Assembly (NCBI GenBank): GCA_019416455.1
Contig: DXXG01000004.1
Coordinates: 310,001-374,000 of the forward strand
Source: Clostridiales bacterium
GTDB lineage: Bacteria > Bacillota > Clostridia > Oscillospirales > Acutalibacteraceae
Length of the DNA stretch: 64,000 bases
Reading direction: 5' to 3'
Shown: piece by piece, positions 39,879 through 48,090 of the stretch
How the letters are laid out: each line of letters begins with the position of its first letter
Numbering within the stretch: the first letter of the stretch is position 1
The notes under the pieces: generated by a model
What the model was told of the DNA's origin: nothing
The model's database searches: none
Seen by the model: only the letters and a program-made list of their open reading frames with translations
Program-made: the position numbers and the translations under genes

Positions 39879-40490
39879 ATGAGTAAGCAAGTGATCGTGG
39901 CCCTAGGCCGGGAATTCGGAAGCGGAGGCCATTATGTGGGTGAGAAGATCGCGGAGTATTTTGGGATCACCTATTACGACCGCCGTATCCTGGAGGATAT
40001 CGCTCAGGAAAAAAATGTGCGCATCGAGTACTTGGAAAAGTACGACGAGCAGAGGAGAAATATGCTTTTCTCCCGAAGCGTGAAGGGCTATACCAATTCC
40101 ATCGAGGAGATCGTGGCGGAGATGCAGTTTGAGTATCTCCAAAAGAAAGCGGCTTCCGGGGAGTCCTTCGTCATCGTGGGCCGGTGCGCGGACGAGCTGT
40201 TCCGAGGGGACGAAAGACTGGTTTCTATCTTCGTGTTGGGAGACAAGGAGGACAAGATCCAGCGGGTGAGCAAGCGGCACAATATTTCTCAGGAAGAGGC
40301 CGCCGCCATGATCGCCCGTCACGATAAGTCTCGTAAGAAATACCACAACCGTCATTCGGAAGTGAAGTGGGGCGATTCCCGAGGATACGACATCTGTATC
40401 AACAGCACCAGGCTGGGCATTGACAAAACAGCGGAGCTGCTGGAAACCTTCATTCAGGAGCGGACAGGTTTGGAGCCTGTCAGGAAATAA
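39879..40490 (+). CDS. Cytidylate-kinase-like family protein
   Basis: 203 residues, ATG after AGAGAGGA. The P-loop-like opening VALGREFGSGGHYVGEKIAEYF, YYDRRILEDIA and the lid region ARHDKSRKKYHNRHS match the cytidylate_kin2/CMK-like family of Firmicutes. These are related to but distinct from housekeeping cytidylate kinase, and their substrate is unproven. It is cotranscribed with a membrane permease, an association seen for this family, which hints at a role tied to ion homeostasis or a nucleotide signal, but that is only inference. Confidence 0.82.
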   Translation: MSKQVIVALGREFGSGGHYVGEKIAEYFGITYYDRRILEDIAQEKNVRIEYLEKYDEQRRNMLFSRSVKGYTNSIEEIVAEMQFEYLQKKAASGESFVIVGRCADELFRGDERLVSIFVLGDKEDKIQRVSKRHNISQEEAAAMIARHDKSRKKYHNRHSEVKWGDSRGYDICINSTRLGIDKTAELLETFIQERTGLEPVRK

Positions 40491-40501
40491 TCAGATACAA
40501 T

Positions 40502-40541
40502 AAAAAGGGCGGGCAGGACCCAACGGTCCGGCTCGCCTTTC
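40502..40541 (+). terminator. Terminator after the cytidylate-kinase-like gene
   Basis: AAAAGGGCGGGCAGGACC / GGTCCGGCTCGCCTTT hairpin with mismatches. Confidence 0.8.
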
Positions 40542-40589
40542 TATATATTATATAAATCCTGGCTTCTAACGACCAGAGAGCTCAGAAGT

Positions 40590-41300
40590 TTACCGGTCCA
40601 GGATCTGACCGTCCACGGAGATGGTTACCACCTGCCAGGGGAGGAATTTCCCGCTGTTTTGCAGAGCGGTCTTGGCTGCTGCTTCCAAACCACCGCAGCA
40701 GGGGACCTCCATGCGCAGAATGGTCACGCTTTGGATGTCGTTGTTCTGGAGGATCTGAGTCAGCTTTTCGCTGTAATCCACGCTGTCCAGCTTGGGACAG
40801 CCGATGAGGGTGATTTTCCCCCGCATGAATTCTTCATGGACATTGGCGTAGGCATAGGCAGTGCAGTCTGCGGCAATCAGCAGTTTAGCGCCCTGAAAAT
40901 AGGGGGCGTTCACAGGGACCAGCTTGATTTGGCAAGGCCATTGTCCCAGCTGTGAAGGGACACCTGTCCGGGGAGCGGCCTGGGAGGCGTCGGCCGTTCT
41001 GTCGAAGCGGCGCATCTGATGGCCGGGGCAGCCGCCATGGGGATGGGTGGGGGATTCCTGCTTTTTGCGCAAGTTTTCCTTAACTGCCTTTTCGTCGTAG
41101 GCGGCGGCTTCCCGTTCCACAAAGGTGATGGCGCCGGTGGGACAGGTGGGGAGACAGTCTCCCAGTCCGTCGCAGTAGTCGTCCCGCAGCAGAACAGCTT
41201 TCCCGTCCACCATGCCAATGGCTCCCTCGTGGCAGGCCTGGGCACAGGCGCCGCACCCGTTGCATTTTTCCTGGTCTATCTGAATGATTTTGCGGATCAT
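40590..41300 (-). CDS. 4Fe-4S ferredoxin-domain protein with Cys-rich C-terminal domain
   Basis: 236 residues, ATG after GGAAAGGAG. Two 4Fe-4S motifs: CNGCGACAQACHEG and CDGLGDCLPTCP (second site with altered spacing). The linker has HPHGGCPGHQM. The C-terminal domain (residues ~125-236) carries DCTAYAYANVH, LIGCPKLD and VPCCGGLE, with conserved cysteines. Such proteins are common in anaerobes next to Crp/Fnr regulators and serve unknown redox roles. It is divergent from a Crp/Fnr regulator, and an inverted repeat lies at about -41.5 relative to its own start of transcription. Confidence 0.85.
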   Translation of the reverse strand: MIRKIIQIDQEKCNGCGACAQACHEGAIGMVDGKAVLLRDDYCDGLGDCLPTCPTGAITFVEREAAAYDEKAVKENLRKKQESPTHPHGGCPGHQMRRFDRTADASQAAPRTGVPSQLGQWPCQIKLVPVNAPYFQGAKLLIAADCTAYAYANVHEEFMRGKITLIGCPKLDSVDYSEKLTQILQNNDIQSVTILRMEVPCCGGLEAAAKTALQNSGKFLPWQVVTISVDGQILDR

Positions 41301-41338
41301 GAAGATCGCTCCTTTCCGTTTCTTGAACTTACGAGGAG

Positions 41339-41380
41339 AGTATACTATACTTACAAAGAAAAGTATGTTGTTAAAACAAC
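41339..41380 (-). promoter_or_regulatory. Activator-type promoter with Crp/Fnr operator
   Basis: Minus-strand -10 TATACT (41344-41339) without a good -35. GTTGTT-AA-AACAAC (41367-41380) is centred about 41.5 bp upstream of the predicted start, the class II activation position of Crp/Fnr proteins. Confidence 0.65.
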
Positions 41381-41396
41381 GTCAGGAGGAAAAAAC

Positions 41397-42050
41397 GTGG
41401 TTTTGTCGGAAAGTAAGTTGTTCCAGGGGTTGAGCGAAGAGGATATCAGCTCCCTGTTGGGATGCTTAGGAGCGGTCCGCCGGGAATACGGCAAGGGAGA
41501 GACCATTCTTTCTGAGGGGGAACTGACGGAAAGCTTGGGGATGGTCCTTTCCGGCAGGGCTATCATTTCCCGCAGCGATATCTGGGGCAATAACAGCATC
41601 TTGGGCAGTGCTGACCCGGGGGAGGTATTCGCCGAGGTGTACGCCTGTATTCCCGGGGAGCCCCTGCGTATCTCGGTCACCGCCGCGGAGGATACCACGG
41701 TTCTGTTTTTAAACGTGGGACGGGTGCTGTCCACCTGCTCCAACGCCTGTCCGTTCCACACCAAGCTGGTGGGGAATCTCCTCACGGTGTGTGCCCACAA
41801 AAGTCTGAGTTTGTCCCAAAGGATCCTCCATACCAGCTCCAAGTCCATTCGAGGACGGCTTATGTCCTTCTTTTCCGAATGTGTCAGGTCCTCCGGCTGC
41901 TGTGAGTTCCGGATCCCTTATGACCGGCAGCAACTGGCGGATTACCTGGGAGTGGACCGGAGCGCTCTCAGCGGAGAGCTTTCTAAAATGCGGAAAGAGG
42001 GCCTGCTGGAATACGAGAAAAACTGGTTCCACCTCAAGTTGGAGGAGTGA
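41397..42050 (+). CDS. Crp/Fnr-family transcriptional regulator
   Basis: 217 residues from the GTG at 41397, which follows AGGAGG by 7 bases; upstream in-frame codons overlap the divergent gene. A cyclic-nucleotide-binding-like beta-roll spans residues ~10-115 (KLFQGLSEEDISSLL, a GEVFAEVY hairpin). The HTH reads IPYDRQQLADYLGVDRSALSGEL. There is no Fnr-type N-terminal Cys cluster, so a small-molecule, haem or redox effector is likely. It sits head-to-head with the ferredoxin-like gene and probably activates it through the operator at 41367-41380. Confidence 0.9.
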   Translation: MVLSESKLFQGLSEEDISSLLGCLGAVRREYGKGETILSEGELTESLGMVLSGRAIISRSDIWGNNSILGSADPGEVFAEVYACIPGEPLRISVTAAEDTTVLFLNVGRVLSTCSNACPFHTKLVGNLLTVCAHKSLSLSQRILHTSSKSIRGRLMSFFSECVRSSGCCEFRIPYDRQQLADYLGVDRSALSGELSKMRKEGLLEYEKNWFHLKLEE

Positions 42051-42065
42051 TAAGTTTTCCCGGGA

Positions 42066-42113
42066 ACAAGAAAGCCCGGACGCTTCTTTTCGAAGGAGCG
42101 TCCGGGTCTTGTT
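42066..42113. terminator. Bidirectional terminator between the Crp/Fnr gene and the ABC permease gene
   Basis: AAGCCCGGACGCTTC / GAAGGAGCGTCCGGGTCTT, a near-perfect long stem between converging genes. Confidence 0.8.
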
Positions 42114-42121
42114 AGTTCACT

Positions 42122-42760
42122 TTAAAATTCCATGCGCTGGTAGATGCGTCTTGTCACCAGGAAGGAAAGAACGTACAACGCCAGAACCACCAAGAGCAGC
42201 ACTGGAATCAGGGAGGCGATGTTGTTCTGTACAAAGTCGAAGGCAGCGCTGATAGCTTCATCCGACCAGATCCCTGCCTTGTTCAGGCCGAAAAGGAGAC
42301 CTGTGGGGACAAAAACCAGCAGCAGGAACACTACTACCACCATGTTTTGTCCCAGCCGCAGACTGACAGGCATCATGATGGCTTGGGCGAACAGGATGAC
42401 GCAGAAAAGCAGGGGATAGGCCCAGGAGGGCATGGGAGACCCCGCAGCCAGGTTGCTGACGATAACCACCAGCCCGAACGCCAACCCGCTGAGGATCCCG
42501 GCAAAATATTTCGCCAGGATCACTTTGGTCCGGGAGATGGGGCTGGCGCAGACAAACTTGTTCCAGCCGCAGGTCTTGTCGTAGTGCAGGGAGTAGGTGG
42601 GAGTCATGGCGCCTAAAGACACCATAATGCCCATGGTGGGTCCCAGCATTTCTTTCTGACCGATGACCGCGTTATATCCCACAAACAGGGCCAGCATCAC
42701 TAAAGTGAGGAGCAGTTCCTTTTTGGCAGTAAAAAAATCTTTATAAAGCAGCCCGAGCAT
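42122..42760 (-). CDS. ABC-2 type transporter permease
   Basis: 212 residues, start directly abutting the ATPase stop (TAA then ATG). Six hydrophobic segments, including LLLTLVMLALFVGYNAVIG at the N terminus and LIPVLLLVVLALYVLSFLV at the C terminus. The second cytoplasmic loop has TCGWNKFVCASPISRTKVI, as in the ABC-2/DUF6442-type permeases of YtrABC-like systems. With the adjacent ATPase it forms a small exporter, controlled by a GntR regulator. Substrate unknown; in Bacilli such systems relate to cell-wall antibiotics. Confidence 0.85.
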   Translation of the reverse strand: MLGLLYKDFFTAKKELLLTLVMLALFVGYNAVIGQKEMLGPTMGIMVSLGAMTPTYSLHYDKTCGWNKFVCASPISRTKVILAKYFAGILSGLAFGLVVIVSNLAAGSPMPSWAYPLLFCVILFAQAIMMPVSLRLGQNMVVVVFLLLVFVPTGLLFGLNKAGIWSDEAISAAFDFVQNNIASLIPVLLLVVLALYVLSFLVTRRIYQRMEF

Positions 42761-43624
42761 TTACAATCCCTCCTGTTCCGAAAGCTTTTTCCCCTTGACG
42801 CAGTACAGCAGAATATCATCCAGGGAGGCGTTTTCCACCTGGTAATCTCCCGGCAGCCGGTAGCGCTTCACCAGAGCGGTCACCCCGAACTCGCTGTTCC
42901 GATAGCCTGTCACAGCGCTGGGGTCCAGCTCTTGAAGCTGTTCCCGAGTGCAGTGGAGCAGACCGTAGGTTTCCAGCAGATCGTCCTTTTCGCCCACCAT
43001 CAGCAGTTTCCCCTCATGGATGAAAGCGATGTAGTCGGCGATCTTTTCCAGGTCTCCCGTGATGTGAGAGGACAAAAATACACTGTGTTCCTCGTCCTGG
43101 ATGAAGTCGTAGAGAATGTCCAGGATGTCGTCCCGCACAATGGGGTCCAGACCACTGGTGGCTTCGTCCAGCACCAGGAGCTCCGCCCCATGGGACAGCG
43201 CCACCGCCAGAGACAGCTTCATCACCATGCCACGGGAACATTCTTTGATCTTTTTGTCCGGGGCGATCTGGAAGCGTTCCAGAAAACGGCGGTAGGCTTC
43301 CAGGTCCCAACCCTTATAAATGTGAACCATGGAGCTTCCCAGCTGTTTGGCGTTCATTTCCTGAGGAAAGAATCCGCTGTCCAGCACCAAGCCGACCTTT
43401 TCCATGACAGATCGGTCCTGGATGGGGTCTTTGCCTAAGATGCGGATCTCTCCGCCGTCTTTGCGGATGAGCCCCAGCATGGTTTTGATGGTGGTGCTTT
43501 TTCCGGCGCCGTTCTCCCCGATGAATCCCATGATGCACCCTTTGGGCAGGGTCAGGCTCACATTGTCCAGGGTGAAATGCTTATAGTTCTTGCGCAGTCC
43601 GCGCAGTTCCAAGGCGTTTTCCAT
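42761..43624 (-). CDS. ABC transporter ATP-binding protein
   Basis: 287 residues, ATG after AAAGGAG. Walker A GENGAGKSTT, Q-loop region near GFFPQEMNAKQ, signature SRGMVMKLSLAVAL (degenerate form of LSGGQ, typical of the BcrA/YtrB group), Walker B ELLVLDEATSGLD, and H-loop SSHITGDLEKIADY. It is the second gene of gntR-ATPase-permease and drives the exporter formed with the next gene. Confidence 0.92.
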   Translation of the reverse strand: MENALELRGLRKNYKHFTLDNVSLTLPKGCIMGFIGENGAGKSTTIKTMLGLIRKDGGEIRILGKDPIQDRSVMEKVGLVLDSGFFPQEMNAKQLGSSMVHIYKGWDLEAYRRFLERFQIAPDKKIKECSRGMVMKLSLAVALSHGAELLVLDEATSGLDPIVRDDILDILYDFIQDEEHSVFLSSHITGDLEKIADYIAFIHEGKLLMVGEKDDLLETYGLLHCTREQLQELDPSAVTGYRNSEFGVTALVKRYRLPGDYQVENASLDDILLYCVKGKKLSEQEGL

Positions 43625-43643
43625 ATGTTTCTCCTTTGATCCC

Positions 43644-44018
43644 TCAGCGATCTTCCCAAAGCAGGCGCAGAGTTTCCAAAAGCTCTTCTTTTTCCATGCC
43701 GCAGAGCTGAGCCGCGTGGATGGCTTGGGTCAGGTGGTCCTCTACCTGGCGGAGCTGCTCTTCCTTGAGAAACTCCGCGTTTTTCCCCGCCACAAAGCTG
43801 CCCTTGCCGGTGAGGGAATAGAGAAAGCCTTCCCGTTCCAACTCCTCATAGGCACGCTTGGTGGTGATGACGCTGATGCGCAGTTCCTTGGCCAGCAGCC
43901 GCATGGAGGGAAGAGCGTCGCCTTCCTTCAGCTCCCCGGAAATGATGAGGGCTTTTACCTGCTCGGTTATCTGTTCGTAAATGGGTTTTCCGCTTTGATT
44001 GCTGATGACAATATGCAA
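43644..44018 (-). CDS. GntR-family (YtrA subfamily) repressor
   Basis: 124 residues from the TTG at 44018, 8 bases behind AGGAG; no ATG fits. The HTH (KPIYEQITEQVKALIISGEL, ALPSMRLLAKELRISVITTKRAYEELE) is GntR type; the short C-terminal tail of ~45 residues without a ligand domain marks the YtrA subfamily. It is the first gene of an operon with an ABC exporter. An inverted repeat over the -10 hexamer (44169-44185) is the expected autorepression site. Confidence 0.88.
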   Translation of the reverse strand: MHIVISNQSGKPIYEQITEQVKALIISGELKEGDALPSMRLLAKELRISVITTKRAYEELEREGFLYSLTGKGSFVAGKNAEFLKEEQLRQVEDHLTQAIHAAQLCGMEKEELLETLRLLWEDR

Positions 44019-44168
44019 ACGATCACACTCCTGACGCCTGAAAAAGACCGGCGATTCCGAACCTATCCAAGCGTTTCGTTTCCCCAAAGGATGGGCCCAT
44101 CCTCCAGAGGCGCCGGCGGGTGGTACCTTCCTGCCGACGGCTGCAACATTCCTTCGCGATGGAATATT

Positions 44169-44206
44169 GTATATATACTATATACACACTTAGAGCAGTT
44201 TGTCAA
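44169..44206 (-). promoter_or_regulatory. Promoter and GntR operator of the ABC exporter operon
   Basis: Minus-strand TTGACA (44206-44201), an 18-bp spacer, then TATAGT (44182-44177). GTATATA-TAC-TATATAC (44169-44185) is a perfect inverted repeat covering the -10. Confidence 0.75.
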
Positions 44207-44273
44207 TGCTTTTTTCAAAAAAAGAGTACCGCGGTGATCCCGTGATACTCCAAAGGAAAAACAGACCCATATA

Positions 44274-44921
44274 TCAGCTTCCGAAAGCGTTGATGACCCC
44301 GTGGGCAAGCATGGAAGCGTACACGTTGGCACACTTGTACCGGAGAAATCCAAAGACTAGCCCTAAAGCCAATCCTGTGACCACCTTCCAAAAAAGGATG
44401 GACGCCACATCGGACTGGGGGAAGAATAGAGCGGTGCGCCACAGGACCGTATCAGCGTACCCCAGGTGCCAGAGTCCGAACAGCAGGGAGGAGAAAATGT
44501 AGGCAGCACGGTTGCTATGGAGAATCTCCAACTTTCTCCAGACCCATCCCCGGAATACCACTTCCTCAAAGACCACGGTGATCACTGCGCCATAAGTCAG
44601 GGACAATAGGGCTTGAGGAGAGAGGTTCTGTGTGATAAGGGGCGTAGAAATAAGGAACGCTGCCGCCAGCACAGTGGAGAGCATGTATTTCCAGTTGAAT
44701 TGTTCAGGAAAGAGCTTCCATTGCTTGTCTTTGTGTTTCCACCATACCAGCATGACTGCTGACATAACGGCCATGTAGAGACAGCTTACCAGGGTATCCG
44801 TCCAGATGGAGCGTTCCACCCAGGTGAAAACAACTGTTTTTATTCCTATTCGCAAAAGCTGAAGACCAGCGGGAACTCCCAGAATCTCCACGGCAGTGAT
44901 GGTTTTTTGTGTTCGGTCCAT
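44274..44921 (-). CDS. CPBP family intramembrane metalloprotease
   Basis: 215 residues, ATG after GGGAGGA. Six or so membrane helices. The CPBP/Abi motifs are present: EEVVFRGWVWRKLE (the Glu-Glu-x3-Arg motif), FGLWHLGY, and the C-terminal LAHGVINAF, with the His residues that bind zinc. Relatives include Rce1-like prenyl-protein proteases and bacteriocin self-immunity proteins. No bacteriocin gene is adjacent. It has its own promoter. Confidence 0.9.
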   Translation of the reverse strand: MDRTQKTITAVEILGVPAGLQLLRIGIKTVVFTWVERSIWTDTLVSCLYMAVMSAVMLVWWKHKDKQWKLFPEQFNWKYMLSTVLAAAFLISTPLITQNLSPQALLSLTYGAVITVVFEEVVFRGWVWRKLEILHSNRAAYIFSSLLFGLWHLGYADTVLWRTALFFPQSDVASILFWKVVTGLALGLVFGFLRYKCANVYASMLAHGVINAFGS

Positions 44922-44962
44922 GAGTATCCTCCCACTTAGGTTGGCGATATTTTATGTCTACC

Positions 44963-44991
44963 AGTATAGAAGAACCGCTGAAAACCGTCAA
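44963..44991 (-). promoter_or_regulatory. Promoter of the CPBP protease gene
   Basis: Minus-strand TTGACG (44991-44986), a 17-bp spacer, then TATACT (44968-44963). Confidence 0.7.
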
Positions 44992-45009
44992 GGTCCTGAC
45001 TTGTGGGAA

Positions 45010-45045
45010 TAAAAAGGGGAGAGCTATCAAACTCTCCTCTTTTTA
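45010..45045 (-). terminator. Terminator after the second esterase gene
   Basis: AAAAAG-GGGAGAG / CTCTCC-TCTTTTT hairpin; T-runs occur in both orientations. Confidence 0.7.
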
Positions 45046-45062
45046 AAACCATATCCGTGTTT

Positions 45063-45890
45063 TTATCCGTCAATGTTCCCGGAGCTGACGCCCTGTTTTG
45101 CCTGTCCAAGGGGCAGCCACTCCATGGCCTTGAGAATATACTTGTCCCAGAAATACCAGTCGTGGACGCCGGGGCCTTCCTCATAGGTCACATCGAATCC
45201 CAGCTTTTGCAGGTGATCCCGGAACTGCCGGTTCACGCCGATGAGCTCGTCCTCGGTTCCGCAGGCCATGTAGAATTTGGGCTTTTCCGCCAGGGGCGCC
45301 ACTTTTTCCGCCAGAGCGTCATAGTCGAAGAAACTGCCCCGCACTTTGGTCAGGTCCCCGAAGATGCTCTCGTAGTAGCCACGGTTAGTAAAGAGATTGT
45401 CGGTGTACTCCTTGTTCTGAGGGGCGGAATCCAGGATCAGAGCGGAGGAAAGGGCGCATACTGCCCCGAAGGTCTCCGGGTTTTGAAGGCCGTTGACGAT
45501 GGACCCAAAGCCGCCCATGGAGAGGCCGCCGATAAACGTGTCCTCCCGTTTCCGGGACAGGGGGAAGGTGCGCCGGGTGAAGTCCACCAGCTCTTTGCCG
45601 ATGAACGTGCCGTAGTTGGCGCTGGACTTAGGATTGTCCACATAGAAACTGTTGTCGCCGGAGGGCATGACCACCGCCAGATTCCTGTCCTGGGCCCAGC
45701 TTTGGACCCGGGTGCCGCTGACCCAGTCGGTGTAGTTGCCCATGATGCCGTGGAGCAGGTACAGAGTTTTAAAGGGGCCTTCTGGCTGGGCGCCTTCGGG
45801 ACCCACGAATTTGTCCGTGGGAAGGACCACCTGGATGGGGACCGTCCGCATCAGCGCTTTGGAAAAGAAATTGCATTGGATCAAAGCCAT
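45063..45890 (-). CDS. Esterase-D-type alpha/beta hydrolase (tributyrin/acetyl esterase-like)
   Basis: 275 residues from the ATG at 45890, 11 bases after AAAGGA; the ATG at 45902 lies on that site. Features are LYLLHGIMGNYTDW (oxyanion loop), the nucleophile motif GGLSMGGFG, and a C-terminal GVHDWYFWD with the catalytic His. This is the EstA/FrsA-like esterase group that acts on short-chain acyl or acetyl-xylan esters. No signal peptide. Monocistronic, with its own promoter divergent from the hydrolase gene at 46061. Confidence 0.88.
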   Translation of the reverse strand: MALIQCNFFSKALMRTVPIQVVLPTDKFVGPEGAQPEGPFKTLYLLHGIMGNYTDWVSGTRVQSWAQDRNLAVVMPSGDNSFYVDNPKSSANYGTFIGKELVDFTRRTFPLSRKREDTFIGGLSMGGFGSIVNGLQNPETFGAVCALSSALILDSAPQNKEYTDNLFTNRGYYESIFGDLTKVRGSFFDYDALAEKVAPLAEKPKFYMACGTEDELIGVNRQFRDHLQKLGFDVTYEEGPGVHDWYFWDKYILKAMEWLPLGQAKQGVSSGNIDG

Positions 45891-45926
45891 AAGTTCGCAC
45901 ATCCTTTAGTTGGTATTTTTATCTAT

Positions 45927-45955
45927 ATTATAGAAGAAACGGGTCGGTCTTGCAA
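45927..45955 (-). promoter_or_regulatory. Promoter of the second esterase gene
   Basis: Minus-strand TTGCAA (45955-45950), a 17-bp spacer, then TATAAT (45932-45927). Confidence 0.75.
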
Positions 45956-45986
45956 TGACATTTTTTGCAGCTTTTTCTCAGGGATA

Positions 45987-46016
45987 TTGCAAAACCTGTC
46001 CGTGCTGTGGTATGCT
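45987..46016 (+). promoter_or_regulatory. Promoter of the amidotransferase-like hydrolase gene
   Basis: TTGCAA, an 18-bp spacer, then TATGCT (46011-46016). Confidence 0.65.
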
Positions 46017-46060
46017 AGGCGGGTACTGTGCTGAAATCCATCCCCGAGAGGAGTTATTTT

Positions 46061-46765
46061 ATGAAACCTATGATCGGTCTTGTCTCCCTATACGACGAGA
46101 CAAAAGAGAGCTATTGGATGCTGCCCGGGTACGCTCAGGGTCTGGAAGAGGCGGGGGCCATCCCGGTGGTGCTGCCCCTGACCACGGACCCGGAATCGCT
46201 TCGCCGTTTCGCGGTGACCTTCGACGGCTTTTTGTTTCCCGGCGGCCATGACGTGGACACGGCCTTGTACGGTCAGACACCCAGCGAGAAATGCGGCATC
46301 TTCTGTCCGGAACGTGACAATATGGAGAAAGAATTTTTCCCCTTGGCGCTGGCTACTGGAAAGCCTCTGCTGGGCATTTGCCGGGGCATCCAGCTGTTCA
46401 ATGTGATGCTGGGGGGCGATCTTTACCAAGATATCCCCACGGAGTGCCCCAGCCAGGTGGAACACCACGAGACTCCTCCTTATGACAAAGTGGCCCATCA
46501 GGTCCATATTGAGGAGGGCAACCCTTTGTTCGAAGCCGTGGGCGTCCGGGAGATGGGCGTAAACTCCTATCACCACCAGGGAATCAAAAACCTGGGGAAA
46601 GGATTGAAGGTGGCGGCGAAAGCACCCGATGGCATGGTGGAAGCGGTGTATCTGCCTGACCACAAATTCGCTTTGGGCGTCCAGTGGCACCCGGAATTCT
46701 CCCGCTTGAGCGACGGGAACAGCCGGAAAATTTTCCGGGCGTTCGTGCAGGCTTGCCAGAGATAA
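46061..46765 (+). CDS. Class I glutamine-amidotransferase-like hydrolase (PuuD family)
   Basis: 234 residues from the ATG at 46061 behind GAGGAG. GICRGIQLFNV carries the nucleophile Cys, and VQWHPEF carries the catalytic His-x-Glu. FPGGHDVD precedes them. This pattern marks peptidase family C26, whose best-known member cleaves gamma-glutamyl-GABA in putrescine degradation. The substrate here is not shown by context, as no putrescine genes are nearby. Monocistronic with terminator. Confidence 0.87.
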   Translation: MKPMIGLVSLYDETKESYWMLPGYAQGLEEAGAIPVVLPLTTDPESLRRFAVTFDGFLFPGGHDVDTALYGQTPSEKCGIFCPERDNMEKEFFPLALATGKPLLGICRGIQLFNVMLGGDLYQDIPTECPSQVEHHETPPYDKVAHQVHIEEGNPLFEAVGVREMGVNSYHHQGIKNLGKGLKVAAKAPDGMVEAVYLPDHKFALGVQWHPEFSRLSDGNSRKIFRAFVQACQR

Positions 46766-46796
46766 GAGGCGTCTTTTAGAAGTTTTGCCTTCCAGA

Positions 46797-46836
46797 GGGA
46801 GAAAAGTGGAAAAATTTTGGCGCATCTCCCTTTTTT
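46797..46836 (+). terminator. Terminator after the C26 hydrolase gene
   Basis: GGGAGA / TCTCCC stem with an A/T-rich interior, followed by six T. Confidence 0.7.
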
Positions 46837-46857
46837 GCAGGAAGGCGGGGTTGCTTC

Positions 46858-46885
46858 TTGCAAAATCTGCCGTTTGTGATATAAT
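46858..46885 (+). promoter_or_regulatory. Promoter of ilvE
   Basis: TTGCAA (46858-46863), a 16-bp spacer, then TATAAT (46880-46885). Confidence 0.75.
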
Positions 46886-46951
46886 TTTTGAAAAGAGACC
46901 GCCCAGAAGGCCAAAGTCCTACGGCGGCTTTGGAAAGGAAAGGTGTTTGTT

Positions 46952-48022
46952 ATGCAGGAAATCAAGATCGAACTTACGAAAACTCCCAAGCAGAAGCCGG
47001 CGGATCAGTCCAAGCTGGGCTTTGGCAAGATCTTTACTGATCATATGTATGTCATGCCCTACGACAAGGAGCATGGCTGGCACGATCCCAAGATCGTTCC
47101 CTATCAGCCCATTTCCTTGGAGCCCTCCGCCATGGTGTTCCACTACGGCCAGGAGATGTTTGAGGGCCTGAAGGCCTATAAGACCGAGGACGGCCGCGTG
47201 CTGTTGTTCCGCCCCAACAAGAACATTGAGCGTGCCAACAACTCCAACCGCCGCCTGTGCATTCCGGAGATCCCCGAGGATGATTTCCTCAACGCGCTGA
47301 AAACTCTGGTCAGCGTGGAGAAGGATTGGATCCCCACTCAGCCTGGCACTTCCCTGTATATCCGTCCCTTCGTCATCGCCACCGACCCCTTCCTGGGCGT
47401 GCGGCCTTCCGATACTTACCTGTTCATCATCATCCTGTCTCCCTCCGGCGCCTACTACGAGAGCGGCCTTGACCCTGTGAAGATCTGGATCGAGGACGAC
47501 TACGTCCGCGCTGTGCGTGGAGGCATCGGCGAAGCCAAGACCGGCGGCAACTATGTGGCCAGCCTGGCAGCCCAGGTGAAAGCTCACGACGAGGGCTATT
47601 CTCAGGTGCTGTGGCTGGACGGTGTGGAGCGCAAGTACATCGAGGAAGTGGGCGCCATGAATATCTTCTTTAAGATCAACGGCAAGGTGGTCACTCCCAA
47701 GCTCAATGGCTCCATTCTGCCCGGTGTTACCCGCGCTTCCTGCATCGACCTGTGCAAGCACTGGGGCATGGAAGTGGAAGAGCGCCGCATCTCCGTGGAT
47801 GAGCTGGTGGACGCTGCCAAGACCGGTGCTCTGGAAGAGTGCTGGGGCAGCGGTACCGCAGCTGTGATTTCTCCCGTAGGCGCTCTGCGCTTTGAGGACA
47901 ACGTGATGGAGATCTCCGGCGGCGGCATCGGCCCTGTGAGCCAGAAGCTGTACGACACCGTTACCGGCATCCAGACCGGCAAGGTGGAAGATCCCTTCGG
48001 CTGGGCCGTGGAGGTCAAGTAA
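46952..48022 (+). CDS. ilvE: Branched-chain-amino-acid aminotransferase
   Basis: 356 residues from the ATG at 46952; a GTG at 46943 overlaps the GGAAAGG site. It is a fold-type IV PLP enzyme: GQEMFEGLKAY, RPNKNIERANNS, the PLP Lys in GGNYVASLAAQ-type context with KTGGNY, EVGAMNIFF, and the phosphate-binding SGTAAVISPVG. It interconverts leucine, isoleucine and valine with their 2-oxoacids, which could feed the 2-oxoacid:ferredoxin oxidoreductase encoded at the start of the window. Own promoter and terminator. Confidence 0.94.
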   Translation: MQEIKIELTKTPKQKPADQSKLGFGKIFTDHMYVMPYDKEHGWHDPKIVPYQPISLEPSAMVFHYGQEMFEGLKAYKTEDGRVLLFRPNKNIERANNSNRRLCIPEIPEDDFLNALKTLVSVEKDWIPTQPGTSLYIRPFVIATDPFLGVRPSDTYLFIIILSPSGAYYESGLDPVKIWIEDDYVRAVRGGIGEAKTGGNYVASLAAQVKAHDEGYSQVLWLDGVERKYIEEVGAMNIFFKINGKVVTPKLNGSILPGVTRASCIDLCKHWGMEVEERRISVDELVDAAKTGALEECWGSGTAAVISPVGALRFEDNVMEISGGGIGPVSQKLYDTVTGIQTGKVEDPFGWAVEVK

Positions 48023-48040
48023 GATCTGCAGCGATATTTG

Positions 48041-48068
48041 GGGAGGGAGCCATGTGCTCCCTCCTTTT
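48041..48068 (+). terminator. Terminator after ilvE
   Basis: GGAGGGAGC-CATGT-GCTCCCTCC followed by TTTT; the short T-tract may allow read-through to the acetyltransferase gene. Confidence 0.8.
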
Positions 48069-48090
48069 GCGTTAGAGAGGAGAAAACGTG

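Noticed and set aside
41019..41396. Upstream extension of the Crp/Fnr regulator
   Set aside because: It runs antisense through the ferredoxin-like gene and the divergent promoter.
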